Assembly (NCBI RefSeq): GCF_003086295.3
Contig: NC_092043.1
Coordinates: 51,426,598-51,490,597, forward strand
Reading direction: 5' to 3'
Source of the DNA: Arachis hypogaea
Lineage: Eukaryota > Streptophyta > Magnoliopsida > Fabales > Fabaceae
DNA length: 64,000 bases
In this document: positions 11,998 through 24,227 of the stretch, in pieces
Layout of the letters: every line of letters begins with the position of its first letter
Position numbering within the stretch: position 1 is the stretch's first letter
The notes under the pieces: model-generated
The model's database searches: none
What the model was told of the DNA's origin: nothing
What the model saw: only the letters and a program-made list of their open reading frames with translations
Translations under genes and position numbers: made by a program

Positions 11998-12172
11998 CTT
12001 ATATTTAAGTCTTAATTTAATTTTTAAAATTTTAATTGTTTTAATTTAGTCTCTAAATTTTAATTGACTTTATAATAAAAATTATCGTAAAGACTAACAT
12101 GATTAAAATTTAAAAATTTTAGAGACTAAACTAAGATAATTAAAATTTTAAAGACTAAATTGAGACTTGAAT
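11998..12172. mobile_element. Fold-back MITE (inverted repeat, arms about 75 bp)
   Basis: The left arm (TTATATTTAAGTCTTAATTT, later TTTAGTCTCTAAATTTTAAT) is mirrored by the right arm (AGAGACTAAACTAAGATAAT, then AAAGACTAAATTGAGACTTG). The centre lies near 12085. A transcript would fold into a long imperfect hairpin. A related inverted-repeat element lies at 57.5-58.0 kb. Confidence 0.7.
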
Positions 12173-12328
12173 ATAACTTTAAACACTAGAATATTTTTTT
12201 CATAACTAATATTATATTATATAAGAGGACGAGGAAGCTATTAGGAATAATTAGGATATTTTGAATAACAAAGGTGAGAGTTGCTTTCAATTTTTTTTTT
12301 GAAATATCGTAAGACCAATTTTATGGTA

Positions 12329-12493
12329 CCCTCGTTGGAAAGTGCAGAACAATATAGTGGAAGGGAAAATGAAGAACAAGGAGTAGTTAGGATTCCGAAG
12401 GAAGTATTCTCTATATATGAGGTGTGGAAGAAGTTTTCTGAAAGCTCATGGTATTCGAAACCAACTAATTTAGAAGCTTTTTCTTTCAGGTAG
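12329..12493 (+). other. Unidentified exon-like open frame
   Basis: The frame containing VVRIPKEVFSIYEVWKKFSE continues to a possible donor at about 12489 (CAG/GTAGGT). A second piece at about 12622-12683 (ADKANKLSLRQGFNHIQ) lies between an AG acceptor and a GTAAGG donor. The two could be exons of a gene fragment. I do not recognise the family, see no start and no upstream support, and this may be coincidence or a captured fragment. Confidence 0.25.
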
Positions 12494-12699
12494 GTCGAAC
12501 AACTTTTATTTCTAAACATTACAAGATTACAAACTCACCTACACTATATGCTTATATACACAAAATATAATACTTTAAAAAATTTTATCAAGTACTTGAT
12601 TTCAATTAAATTTTGAATACAGATGTAATTGCTGACAAAGCAAATAAATTGTCATTACGCCAAGGCTTCAACCACATCCAAGGTAAGGTAAAGTCTGAT

Positions 12700-13710
12700 C
12701 TCCAAAGTGTTTTAGTTATTTACTTTCTTGGTTTTAGATTTTTGTCTAAATAAGTGAAAAGAAACAGGTGAATTGGTCTAATCAGGCCAAAAAAATAACA
12801 GTTCTCACATTACTTTGACTGTTTTGGACAAGAGTAATTTAGACAAAAGCTCTTAATATAACATTATTAGTAAAGGGTAGACTCTGACTAAATAATTATC
12901 TTTATACTCCAAATCTAACCGGTCTATTTTCACCTAATTTGATTCCCATGAAAAAGGGAGAAACTCAACGTATTGAATATTTATTAGGACTTATCCTTTT
13001 GTTCAGTACTGGTGCAGAAAATTTTACGCTCTTTTTGGTCTTGTTTAAAACAATAATAATTCATAAGAAAATAAACTATATATTTGGTGTAGAAACAATA
13101 ATACTTTATGTGAGAAACACGTGGCATTATGCCTATATACAGTAGTATATGTTTTTGCCCAGCCTTTCAAAAAAATACGTAAATATAAAGAAAAAAGAAA
13201 ATTTTCATTGCGAGCCCGAAGTTTGTTGCATAATTATATATGTTATAAGAAAGGTAAAAATTCATCCATTGAAAATCGTTAAATAATTATTTAGTAAAAT
13301 ATATTATTTAATCTAATAATTTTTAATTATCAACTTGACATAATACATGTCAGGTAATGTCATCATGTATCTACAATTTTTCCAACACACTAATAGAACG
13401 AAGTCGTGGGAACAGAACATTTGCCTCCCCTGCTTTCCCTAATAGAACGGCCATTACCAAATCATGTCTTAGAAAGTCTGATACGTAATTACAATCTATC
13501 CCAGCAAGTTTATGAAATTTAATTGCTAATGGGATTGATAAAATTTTTTATATTATAGCAGTAGTGAATAAGATCAGAAACTCGTTATTCATGTATGGGG
13601 TGTTGCATGAAATTAAAATATATGTAAATTGTAAGGCCATTTTTTAATAAAGAAGGTGAAGAATACAACTAAAGGTGGCCCATGATGCATAAAATGTAAT
13701 AGTAGTGATC
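12700..13710. other. Intergenic, no gene recognised
   Basis: AT-rich sequence without recognisable domains. The open frame at 12939-13145 has no family resemblance. Confidence 0.4.
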
Positions 13711-15030
13711 ATGTGTGTGTTTGGATGACAGTTTGCAAACTAGCATAGAATTAATTTTGTAAAATTGATTTTGATGAAAAGTAAGTTTTTGGGTTAACTT
13801 GATTTATGTTTGACAATCTTTATATCAAAATTGATTATAGTAAAATAAATATTGTTTAAATTATACTACTCAAAATCATTTTTAGATGAAAAATTACTAA
13901 AAAAGACATCAATTTAAATAATTTTTTTTATATATATGCAAAATCAAAACACTAACAAAAATAATATAAAAAATATTTATCATATAAATAAAATAAATAC
14001 AATAAAAAAATATGAAAGAGAGTACTATAAATTTTATAATATCAAACAAAAAAATATTCTATAATTTTTCTAGTACTGTTAGTACTCTTTAATTTAGTAT
14101 TTTTTTAGACTATAAATTTTCATTATTTATGACTTTATTGTTACTTATAATTAATTTTTTATTTATTTTGTCATTTTTTATATGATCATAATTTATATTA
14201 TACAAAATTTTGATAATAAACGTAATATATAATAATTACAATTCGTATGAATAAAATCAAATAAAAAAATAAAAATTTTTTATACACAACATAAATATAA
14301 TGCAGCAAAGGATAAAAAAAAAGAATTCATATGAAAAAAAATAATAAAAATATCCTAAAAAAAGTCAACAACATTTGTCATATGAATAAAAGAAATATAA
14401 TAAAATAAATAAAAAATTATATGAACAAAGTCAAACAAAAAAAATTCATAAAAAATATACATATAAAAAATAGTATAGTAAATGATAAAAAAAACTTATA
14501 AAAATATAACATGAGAAATCAGAACATTACACAAATAATATAAAAATATTATTATATAAATAAAAAAAATAAGTAAAAAATACAATAAAAAACATAAAAA
14601 TTCAAATATAAAAATGAGTATTAAAAATAATAAAAAATTAAAATATTCAATTTGCTAGTGATTAAAATAAATCTAAACTATTTTAATGGAAAAAAAAATT
14701 GTAACGAATGAACTATGAAGAAGTAAGAAGAACTACAAAGAATTATTGTGAATGTAATAATTATTGGTATTCTTTTTATAAAAGAAAATGAAGGGTAGAA
14801 TTGGTAAAAAAAAAATAATTTTTTTACCTAATTTTCTAAAGACAATAAGCAACCATGAACGTAAAATGCAGAAGCTACAAATTTTAGCTTCTCCTAAACG
14901 TGCGTTTATAAGCATAATCAATTCTGCGTTCAGGAAGATAAAAATGGCCAAACATAAAAGTAAAGCTTTCAAAAAGTTCAAACGTGCTTCTCTCCTTCCC
15001 AAAGTGTTTGCCAAACACATAATATTACAT
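13711..15030. mobile_element. Non-coding DNA-transposon-like element (about 1.3 kb)
   Basis: The left end ATGTGTGTGTTTGGATGACA and the complement of the right end (TTATGTGTTTGGCAAACAC) share TGTGTTTGG. The interior is extremely A-rich and non-coding apart from degenerate GC-richer blocks near the right end (14880-15010). Its ends resemble a high-copy legume non-autonomous element as I recall it, but no clean target duplication was identified. It ends about 220 bp beyond the GDSL gene stop. Confidence 0.4.
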
Positions 15031-15247
15031 GAGCACACAATAATACACCCGTAAGGCAGTAACAAAACCTCGATCCTGATTTAGACATCTATTTCTGGAC
15101 CTTTACTCAATCAATCATATCAAAGAGATCCACGTTGCAGTAATTAAAGCTAATTCCTAATGCGATAAGCTGTTTCTCTTACAGTTAGTCATCTTTGTTG
15201 AAGCTGAAACGCAAATACAAATTATGAAATAGTTTGGGGAAAAGCAA

Positions 15248-16429
15248 TCAATTAGCAGGGGAAGGGGAAGGGGAAGGGGAAGATGAAGATTGATTAAGAC
15301 GCAAGAAGCCGAACTTGTTGATAAGCTCATTGGCTATGAGCTGGTTAGCACTGTCTGTGGGGTGGTACTCATCCCAGAATACGTACTTGCTTCTGTCTTT
15401 GCAGAGCCTTGAAGCTGGTAAGCAGGTGAGAGCGGGTCGTATCCTCCCAAATGAGCAACAAGGTGAATCTGAGTTTTCAAAACCATACTTGTTTGGGTTG
15501 GAAATGACATCGCTGACAACATCGTAAGCATCTCCAAATCTGAAGCTTGAATTGGCAAGTTGTTTCCCCAAGTCGTCCATCAATTTGGCTGCAGCTTTGT
15601 TGAAGCTAAGGGCCAGGGTGTTGGTTCTCTGTTGGCAGCCCCCGGAGGCGGAGGACGAAAGCACCCTCTGAAGGGGGATGCAGCCCATTGGGCCCAGCCC
15701 AAAGACCATCAGCTGCCTTGCACCCAATGCGTGCAGAGCCGTGAGTTGGGCTCTCAGTGTTTGTATCAGGTATTGTATGAAGGTATCATCATTGTAAGTC
15801 CATGAGTCCCTGTATACGGGCATCAAGTAGTTGTTTATGAAGTCATTGCTGCCCAGTGCAACCACATACCTTGCTTCCTTGAAAAACTTGTCTGCCTCCT
15901 CTTTCCCGATTTTCTCTCTTATTAGTTCTTGTGTCCCCTCGAACAGCTCAATTTGTTTGTAGAGAGAGAACCTCTGAATCTGCGATGCAAGAAGCAACAA
16001 TCAGTATGAGTGAGAATATAATATAATAATTCATCCATCCATTAATTGGCTTACAAAATAGGTGCCTGTGTCATTCAAAATGCCGCCCCCTCCAGAAGCA
16101 TAATTGAGGCCATTGTGCAAAATATCATCTTCAGTCAAGGATGGGTCCAAGAAAGGAGGAGGCCTTGGAAGGCCCATTTGATCCCCAATGATATCGGCAA
16201 CAGTGCGCCCATTGGAGAACCTGCCATTCGGGAGCCCGTTTCCGAAATCAATGCCGTACCACGGCAAGCTAGCCTGAGCGAGGCTCTTGGACAGGTACTT
16301 GTTGTTTCCAACATCCGACAGTGAGTCCCCAAATATGAATTGCACTGTCCTGCACTCGCATCCTTCTAACACTAGGCTTGCTGCTACTACTATCACACCC
16401 ACCGCTGCCACCACCAACTTATTCTTCAT
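15248..16429 (-). CDS. GDSL-type esterase/lipase (SGNH hydrolase), two exons
   Basis: Secreted plant GDSL esterase/lipase that hydrolyses ester bonds in lipids or acylated wall and cuticle components; the substrate cannot be told from sequence. Exon 1 is 16429-16055 and exon 2 is 15979-15248, with GT-AG borders in phase 0, giving 368 residues, normal for the family. Residues 1-26 form a signal peptide. Catalytic blocks are all present: FIFGDSLSDVGNN (Ser36), NYASGGGG (about 109-116), GSND (168-171) and DEYHP (Asp328, His331). The start at 16429 (MKNKLVV) is preferred to an upstream in-frame ATG because it directly begins the signal peptide. The tail SSSSPSPSPSPAN is low complexity. The overall pattern resembles the At1g74460 type, from memory. 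The gene looks intact. Confidence 0.93.
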
Positions 16430-16475
16430 CTTTCTCTCTCTCACAAATGTTGCATGCTTAGTTAGGACCTTTTCA

Positions 16476-16483
16476 ATATATAT
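16476..16483 (-). promoter_or_regulatory. Putative TATA box of the GDSL gene
   Basis: TATATATT on the minus strand about 50 bp before the ATG at 16429. This implies a very short leader; suggestive only. Confidence 0.4.
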
Positions 16484-17444
16484 GAACATGATGATGATGA
16501 CGTCCACTGCCAGATTGTTGGATAAACCAACTGCAACTATATTACTACTCATTCAAACCTACTGCAACTACCCCGGCCCCGCCTCGGATATTCACTCATA
16601 CTTTTTAATTTGTTAATTATGGTAAGTGCACCCAACTCCCACACCCCTCCCCCATTGCTTCCAAAACCTCCCTTCCTTTTAAATAATCGTCTACAATCTT
16701 GTTCAACCATGCATAATCTGTTACGCTGGAGTGTTGGACCAAATATCTTCTTAAAATGGGCCACTGCGCCAATGCCTTTATGTTGTTCAGCAGCGCACAT
16801 TGTGATTTTTGCTTTTCACAGGAATCGGAACCCATTTTCTTTCTAGCAATTTCTCTTTTCTTTCCCTTAAAATTTGTCCAACCATTTTTTATAAACTAGT
16901 TATTGATTAAAAAAGAATTGATTTCCTAAAAGATTATTATTATTATTATTATTATTCCAGAAAAAATAACGAAAATGTAGCAGCATGATATGCATTAAAA
17001 TTACATAAATTGAAAGCAAGATAAACATAATCTATATTCAAAGTTCCAAGTCAAATAAATAAATAAAGAGTGTTAAGTCGTCCAAATTTAACTCTAGGGA
17101 TTTAAGTTCAACATGTTGGTGGCAGAAATCAAACCAAGAGTTAAACCAAAAAAAAGAAACAAAAACAAAATAAGCTAATATATATGAATGTATATTTTCA
17201 TTATTTTGTTGAGATTATATATGAAGACATACACTAACAGCTCAAAATAAGCTAATATGCAAAGTATCAATCTCTACTATTCTCTAGCCACTTAGCTTAA
17301 TTACTTACAAAAAGCTAGCTAAGCTAACGCTGAAACTAGCTCATCTACCAACAATAATAACCACACCATGGATTCATATTCTTAGTGATATATAGATAGC
17401 GCAAAAAAGCTAACAAGCCAAGCTAGGGTAGGATATATACCTGC

Positions 17445-18029
17445 CTAATTAAAGGGGTTTGTTAAAGTGAGAATGAGGATCATGATGTTTGGTTGCACTG
17501 GCTGCTTCCTCCTCTTGTTGTAGTTGGCTTTAAAGCATGCTTGTCTTAGCCTTTTGGTGTGGTCTCCAGTTGCAAGTATTCTGCTGCTCTCATCCTCATC
17601 AACTCCCTCCTCCTGCTGCTGCTGCAGATTGTTGATTAGGGTTTGAAGACTCATGAGCTTCCTGTGAGGCCACCTCTGAATGCCTAAGTCCCTCCACCTT
17701 CTCTTGAGATGTATGAGACCCACCTTGAGGTGTCTCGCCGCTTCTGCTATGGGCATGTAGAAGCACTCAGAAATGCTCTTCCTTGTTAAGCCCTTCTTAT
17801 CCTTACCCTTATCCTTGCTCATTTCCTTCCATGCATTATCCACGTATTCATTCTCTGCATTATCACTTTCTTCATCACAACGCTCTACAACATCCATATC
17901 AAATTCAAACTTAGTTAAAACCAACCAACCTTGCATGCTACTTAATATTGGATGAGTGGGAAGAGGAGGAGGAGTAGTAGCACTAGCATCATATAAAATG
18001 TCATGAAAGTAACGAGACTCCATCATCAT
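17445..18029 (-). CDS. RKD-type RWP-RK transcription factor
   Basis: A 194-residue RWP-RK protein of the plant RKD subfamily, which regulates egg-cell and early-embryo programmes in Arabidopsis and germ-cell states in other plants. An acidic region (about 50-65) precedes a basic linker (MSKDKGKDKKG) and the RWP-RK domain at about 80-131: ISECFYMPIAEAARHLKVGL, a helix LKRRWRDLGI, and the signature RWPHRK (119-124). A glutamine-rich helix (LQTLINNLQQQQEE) follows, as in other RKDs. The helix has Trp112 where I recall a conserved Cys. It reads as one exon from a run of ATGs at 18029. It is shorter than most RKDs (roughly 230-300), so an extra upstream or downstream exon cannot be excluded. No break is visible. 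Confidence 0.88.
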   Translation of the reverse strand: MMMESRYFHDILYDASATTPPPLPTHPILSSMQGWLVLTKFEFDMDVVERCDEESDNAENEYVDNAWKEMSKDKGKDKKGLTRKSISECFYMPIAEAARHLKVGLIHLKRRWRDLGIQRWPHRKLMSLQTLINNLQQQQEEGVDEDESSRILATGDHTKRLRQACFKANYNKRRKQPVQPNIMILILTLTNPFN

Positions 18030-18224
18030 AGGGCGGGACCCAATCTACTCCATCGTACCCACCGTTACCGTTGGCATAATAAAAACTAACTATACGGTAT
18101 AAATTCAATTTTTCAATGACTTAATAATGCTAAGTAATGCTAAGTGTCCAATCATTTTTTAAACCAAATTTTTAATTAAGTTTTCGTACGCTCTTTTTTT
18201 CCAAATACAGGTGACATACACTTT

Positions 18225-18545
18225 CTTCTTCTTTTGTTATTGTGGTCTTTTTTTTTCTCTTTTTTGTTATCGTCGTCGTCATCATCATCTTTTTTTTATG
18301 CGCTTTTTATTATTGTAGTCTTATTCTTCTTTTTCCTCTTTGTTATTCAGTCTCATCATTTTCTTTATTTACGCGCTTCTTTCTTTAACATTGTTGTCAT
18401 CATCGTTACTGACACTACTACTGTAGTTGCTACCGCCACTTCTTCTTCTTCTTTTTCTTTCTTCTTTCTTTTTTTCCTTCTCATCCTTTTTTATTATCAT
18501 CGTCCTCGTCCTCGTCGTTTTTTTCTTCTTCTTCTCTCAACCAAT
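18225..18545. repeat. Pyrimidine-rich low-complexity tract
   Basis: CTT, TC and CGT-rich run on the plus strand. Its open frames encode only Phe/Leu/Ser-rich low complexity and are not credible genes. Confidence 0.8.
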
Positions 18546-18559
18546 GAAATACAAATATT

Positions 18560-19200
18560 ACATAAATTTTGGTATACAAGACAAAAATCTTAGAGTATAG
18601 CACATAAATTTTGATGTGCAGTACATAAATTTTTAGAAGACTACATACTAAAAATATTGACTCACCCAATAAATAAAATACATTGACAACAAAAGTTTGT
18701 GTGCTAGATATAAATATTTGTATATTACACCAATGTAATACACACAACATATAAATTTTGGTGCAAAAATTTAGTGCATAGCACAAAAATTTTGATGTGC
18801 AGCACAAAATTATTTTGAGGACTACGTATTCAAAATATTGACTCATCCAACTAACAAAATATATTTGTAGCAAAAATTTGTGTGTTATATACAAAAATCT
18901 GTATATTATACTAATGAAACACGTGCAATACATAAATTTTGGTGTACATCACAAAAATTTTGGTGCATAGAATAAAAATTTTGATGTATAGTATAAAAAT
19001 TTTTAGAAGACTATATACACAGAATATTGACTCACCCAACTGATAAAATATATTTTTGCAGCAAAAATTTGTCTGCTATGTGTAAATTTTTATGTGTTAT
19101 ATCAATAAATTTGTGTTATATGTAAATTTTGTTGTGATATGCTTCAAAAACTTGTCTATTGTATCAATAAAGTTTTATGTTCTCCGATCAAAATTTATAT
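18560..19200. repeat. Tandem repeat, about 3.3 copies of a 181-189-bp unit
   Basis: The landmark AATATTGACTCA recurs at about 18653, 18834 and 19023, each preceded by GAAGACTA or GAGGACTA and a set of ACATAAATTTT/CAAAAATTT words. Within the unit a shorter 18-20-bp word (GCACAAAAATTTTGATGTG and variants) is itself repeated. Copies are roughly 80 percent alike by eye. Non-coding, satellite-like. Confidence 0.8.
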
Positions 19201-19587
19201 GCTGCAGAAAGTGCGAAAAATAAAAAAAATAGTGACGTATGTACATATATTTTTTTCTGTTGGACTTTACATCAACTTAATTAGATTTAATTATAAAAAT
19301 TCTTGTATATGTAACATTACTCTTAATTTTTATATAATAAAATAGATAAAGAAGAGGAATTACTAAACTTGTCATGATTTGTAGTGACCTGGTGTGATAT
19401 GTGGTATTGATTTGTTTAACTTTAGAGTTATGATTGCGATTAAGTTTAGATTTTATGTTTATTGTAAAAATTGTGTATGAGCATGGAAAAGAATATAAAA
19501 GTAGAGAAATCAAGAAGGAATTAGGAATTAAATTTGTATAATAATGAGACTCAATGGATACGATGTTATAGTTTTCTATTTCAATAA

Positions 19588-19967
19588 TGCTAGGGAACCA
19601 ACTCTAAGCTAAGAATCAGCCAAATGCCTTTAGATAAATCTAAAATCTCTACGTAGATGGTACTTGTGCTAGGCATTAGGATATTTCTTCTACTAAGTAT
19701 TAGAATGTTTTTTTTTCATACTAAATAGATGTTCTTTTATATATTTTTTAAATGATTTACTGCAGCCGTAGAGAGGAAGTGGGTTCCGTAGAGATTTCAC
19801 CGTGATTCTAGCCAAGAATACCTCAACGTATCTCTTCACACTTAAATTTGGCATTAAAACTAATTAATAACAAATATTTTAATATATAAATAAATAAAAT
19901 TAATTAAAATCATTATAAATAATTAAGTTGTTTAATTTTTGGCTGATTACTTCTTGGTTCTATATAC
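19588..19967. mobile_element. MITE with GAACCAA-type inverted ends (about 380 bp)
   Basis: The left end CTAGGGAACCAACTCTAAGC...AATCAGCCAAA is mirrored by the right end (complement TATAGAACCAAGAAGTAATC, AGCCAAAAATTAA). Non-coding. It abuts the left LTR of the copia element. I recall a similar element as abundant in peanut. Confidence 0.6.
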
Positions 19968-20216
19968 TTTTCCTTTCTATTTATATAAACACTAACCCTA
20001 ACAGAATCAAAATGCTGTTCTAACTAACTATACAACTCAGCATGTGCAATAAAATCTACTACTAACAATTTTTTATACAAAGAAAAATAACAACCTGCAC
20101 TAACAAATTCTAACTAATAGAATAAATAATAATTTGCAAAAATAATAATATTAAGTAACACCCTCCCGTGATATAAGCTTGGATTATTGGAAGAGAAGAG
20201 GTCGAACAATCCAAGC

Positions 20217-23200
20217 TTATATTAGAGTACCCTGCACTAAAAAGCCCGGGAGCAAGTGGTTTTGTGAGAATATTAGCAGCTTGATTGTTGGTAGAATGGA
20301 AAGGAGATGGGTCAACTTTTCTTGTAATTTGTCACAGACAATATGGCAATCGGTTTCGATATGTTTTGTACGTTCATGAGACACATGATTAAAAGCAATG
20401 TAGATAGCTGAATTACTATCACAATACAAATTAATAGACTTTCGTGATTGGAACATTAAGATCTTGGAGAATATAGCTAAGCTATTTATCTTCTTAGGTG
20501 ACTAGAGCTAAAGCTCGATATTCTGGTTCTAAAGAGGAGGCTGCAACTGTTAATTATTTCTTACTCTTTCAAGTAACTAATGATGATCCTAGATAAAAGC
20601 AATATGCAGAGATTGACCTTCTAGAATAAACACAACCAACTCAATCAGAATCAGAGAAACCTGTAAGGTGTAAATCAAAATCTGCATAGAAGAATAGACC
20701 TATAGCAAGAGAACTCTTTATATAATGCAGCACTTTATGCACTGCCTTCAAGTGTTCATTAGTAGCACAATCTAAAAACTAGCTTAGCTTTCTAATGAAA
20801 TAGCTTATATTAGGTCTAGTATTTGATATATATAAAAGTTTGCTTACAATCCTTCTATACTGACTAGAATCAATGAGCAATTCTCTAGCACCTTTACTAA
20901 GTTTTGCTTCATAATCAATAGGAGTGGTGGCTGGTTTGCAACCTCCAAATCCTATTTTCTTAAGTAAGTCAAAAACATATTTTCTTTGATATAAAGCAAT
21001 TTTTGTCATGAAGAACACCCTTGATTCGAAAACTGTCCTGAAGAACACCCTTGACTGATTCAATTTCACTTAGGCCATTTTCTGCTAATACTAAGTCATC
21101 CACATACACTAGAATTATTATGAATCCAAGTGATGTGATCTTGGTGAATAAATTGTAATCCGATTTTCATTAAGTGAATTTCAGCTCAAGTAGAACTAAT
21201 TTGAACTTACAATTTCATTGTTTACTAGCTTGTTTTAATCTATACAAGAATTTTTCAAGCTTGTAAACTTGACCTGGTGAGGCTTCTAAACCTGGAGGCA
21301 CCTTCATATAGATCTCTTCATCAAGCTCACCAAACATTATGTTGACATTGATTTGTTTAAGGTGCCAACCTTTCACTGTAGCAATAGCCTGTACCACGCA
21401 CTCTCAAAGTCCCTAGCTTTACTACAAGATTGAAGGTGTCTCGATAGTCAACACCAGCCACTTGTGTAAATCATTTGGTAACAAGTCTTGCCTTATGCCT
21501 CTCCATTGTGCCAGTGGGTGATATTTAGTGTAAAATACCTATTTACAACCAATAGCTCTCTTTTCCATTGGTTAAGAAGTTAGATTCCATGTCTTGTTTT
21601 CTTCTAAAGCAGTTAGTTCAGCTTTTATTGCCTCTTGCCAATAGGTTTGAATGATTTCATCGTCATAGGTTTTAGGCTTTAAATTCTGAATAGTAACAAA
21701 AAATGCAAGATACATAGGAAAAAATTTAGTATAAGACAAAACATTAGAGAGAGGATACTTTGAGTAGTAAACTGTGATAAAGATGGAATAATGTTAATGG
21801 TTTGACATTCATAGTCCTGCAAGTAGGCAGGAGGTTTTGTTTGCCTAGTTGATCTCTTCACATAAGTAATTTCAAGTATAATGGAGGATTAAGGAAAAAT
21901 AGCAGAATTATTAGTTGAAAGCTCTTCATGTGATGCCGATGTTGATTTTAAATGATCATAAATTTCAGTATAAGGTAGCATTTCTTCATTTTCATTTAAT
22001 TCAGATAATGCATCATCATTTTGATGACTAACATTTGGATGATGCAAGCTTGGCTGAGAAGCTGCATCATCTGTGTTTAAAACTTAGATCTTAGTCCCTT
22101 CCAAAAATTCATAATAAAAAAGATAAGATGCATTGTGAGATGAAATAGAAGAATTTTAAGAATTTTTATCATTGGAATTATTGGAGTGACAGTAGGAAAA
22201 ACAATTCTCATGAAATTGGACATCCCGAGATAAGAAAATCTCTTGAGTCTACAAATCAGAGTAGGTAATCCTTTGTTCTCTCCTTGAATCCAAGATGCAA
22301 ATACTTTCTTACCCTTGGATCTAGCTTGCATATATGTCTTGCAAGGCTGCTAGCATATGCTAAACAACCAAAGACTTTGAGAAGGGAAATATTTGACAAA
22401 GTCTTATAAAGAATTTGATATAGAGACTTATCTTTTAAGAAAGGAGTAGACAAATGATTAATCAAGTAAACTGCATGAGCAACACTGTAATTCTAAAAGA
22501 TTTTGGCAAATGGGCATGAAACATGATAGTTCTAGCCACAATGAGAATAATGTGTTGATACTTTTGCTCAACAATCTCATTCTACTGTGATGTCTCTTCA
22601 CATGTCCTTTGATGAGTTATGCCATTAGAATTGTAACTAAGCATTAAAAATTCAGGTCTATTATCAGTGCGACTTATTTTAACTATTGCATTAAATTGAG
22701 TTTTAGCAAAAATGACAAAATTCTTAACCAATGATGAAGCTTCTGCCTTAGTTTTCATGAATAAAATTCAAGTGAATTGAGAACAATCATCCATTAGAGT
22801 AAGGAAATAACGTTTTTCAGTAAAGGAGGGAATGAAAACAGGTTCCCAAATATCACTATGAATAAGATCAAGTACACTAGAACTAACAGAAAATGGTAAG
22901 CGTTTTTGTTTGCCAAGATGGCATGAATGACATGGTTTCGAATTCTTTGAACAGCCGATAAACTCAAAATTCTTTTGTAATACAATTATCCTATAATGAG
23001 ATGGATGTCCTAATCTAATATGCCACAAAGATTGAGAAAACTGGCTGTGAGAAATTGCCGTGATGTGAGGGAGAGCTTTAACTTCTTTGTGCAAAATGTA
23101 TAAACCATCAAAATTGTTAGATGCACCAATCATATTCAAGGTGTGCAGATCCTGTATCTCACAAGCCTTGTCAGTTAAATTCATTTTGCAATGTAAACAT

Positions 23201-24219
23201 GCAATAAGTTTTGAAACAGAGATGAATTTGAAATTAAATGTAGGAATAATGAACAATGCATTAGTGAGAAAAAGATTATCAGAAAATATAATGGTACCTA
23301 TGATACAGTTGGTAGTGAGTGCTCCATTAGGTAATTTAACAATAATTAGATCAACTTTGAAATAATTTTAAAAATCAACCAAGTTACATGACACATGATC
23401 AGTAGCTCCAGTATTGAGAACCCATGGCTTATGTTTTTCTGTCAAAATATTTAAAGCCTTGACATGAGAATCAAAATGTAAAATCTGTACCATTCTACAT
23501 TTATGAGAAGAATGATTAGTTTTGGCTGAAATTTGGTTAACACTGTGAGAATGAGCCACATCTTGTTTGCAAAACAAGGCCAAAAGAGCTTCCAATTGCT
23601 CTAGAATGAATTCATTAATGGTTGGTTCACTTCTAACCAATTGTTGAGCACTGAGATCATCACTGTCATCTTTAGTAGTGTCTGCTGCAGCCATACAATT
23701 ATAAAAACATCTGGACAGGAGTCTTTTTCTCAAATCGATGTTTGAAGTTGGGTGGATATCCATGCTTCTTATAACAATTATCCACAATGTGTCTTCATTT
23801 TCCACAGTGAGTGCACTGGAATTTATTTTGGCTTTGCCCCCTTTTGAAACTGATTTCTGCCTCCTTTTGTTTTTCCTTTCCTATCAGATTGAGAAGAGGC
23901 TGCCAAAATCTTAGCATCCAAGGCATTATCAAAGCTGAAGAGCTATTTCTCTTGCTGAGTGATCTTTAACAGAATTTTGTTCACACTAGGCAAGTCATCT
24001 ATGAGCATGACCTGTGACTTAACAGTGGAATATTGCTCTCCAAGACCACGCAAAAAATTTGTGACTCTATCCTCTTCCCTGTGTTGCCTAACAATGCCTA
24101 ACCCACATTCACATTTGACACAATCACAGCCAGGTGTCGTTCTAAAATCATGAATTTCTTTCCAAGGATTTTTCAGTTTGTCAAAATAAGTAGTTATAAA
24201 ACACTCTGATAATAATGAT
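20217..24219 (-). pseudogene. Copia gag-pol remnant
   Basis: Read on the minus strand from right to left: gag C-terminal half with a CCHC knuckle (CTHCGK, stop, RHIVDNC, near 23800); protease with NTGATDHV (about 23400), where the catalytic Asp of D-T-G is Asn; GAG-pre-integrase and integrase zinc binding (LWHIRLGHPS, CHSCHLGKQKRLPF, DLIHSDIW; about 23020-22830); reverse transcriptase parts (EEIYMKVPPGLE, YKLEKFLYRLKQA near 21215-21397, and LLKKIGFGGCKPATTPI near 20930); RNase H (CDSNSAIYIAFNHVSHERTK near 20380). Gag continues right of the hAT insertion to about 26450 (NFKAWQRYNTHVI, GYELWNDLK). Multiple stops and frameshifts; inactive. Confidence 0.85.
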
Positions 24220-24227
24220 GTTTAAGG

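Noticed and set aside
18234..18933. Phe-rich plus-strand and Tyr/Cys-rich minus-strand frames of 119 and 150 residues
   Set aside because: They are products of pyrimidine-rich low complexity and of the 181-189-bp tandem repeat, without start context or domains.
18560..19200. Repeat array considered as CRISPR
   Set aside because: Units are 181-189 bp and contiguous without unique spacers, and the genome is a plant nuclear one.
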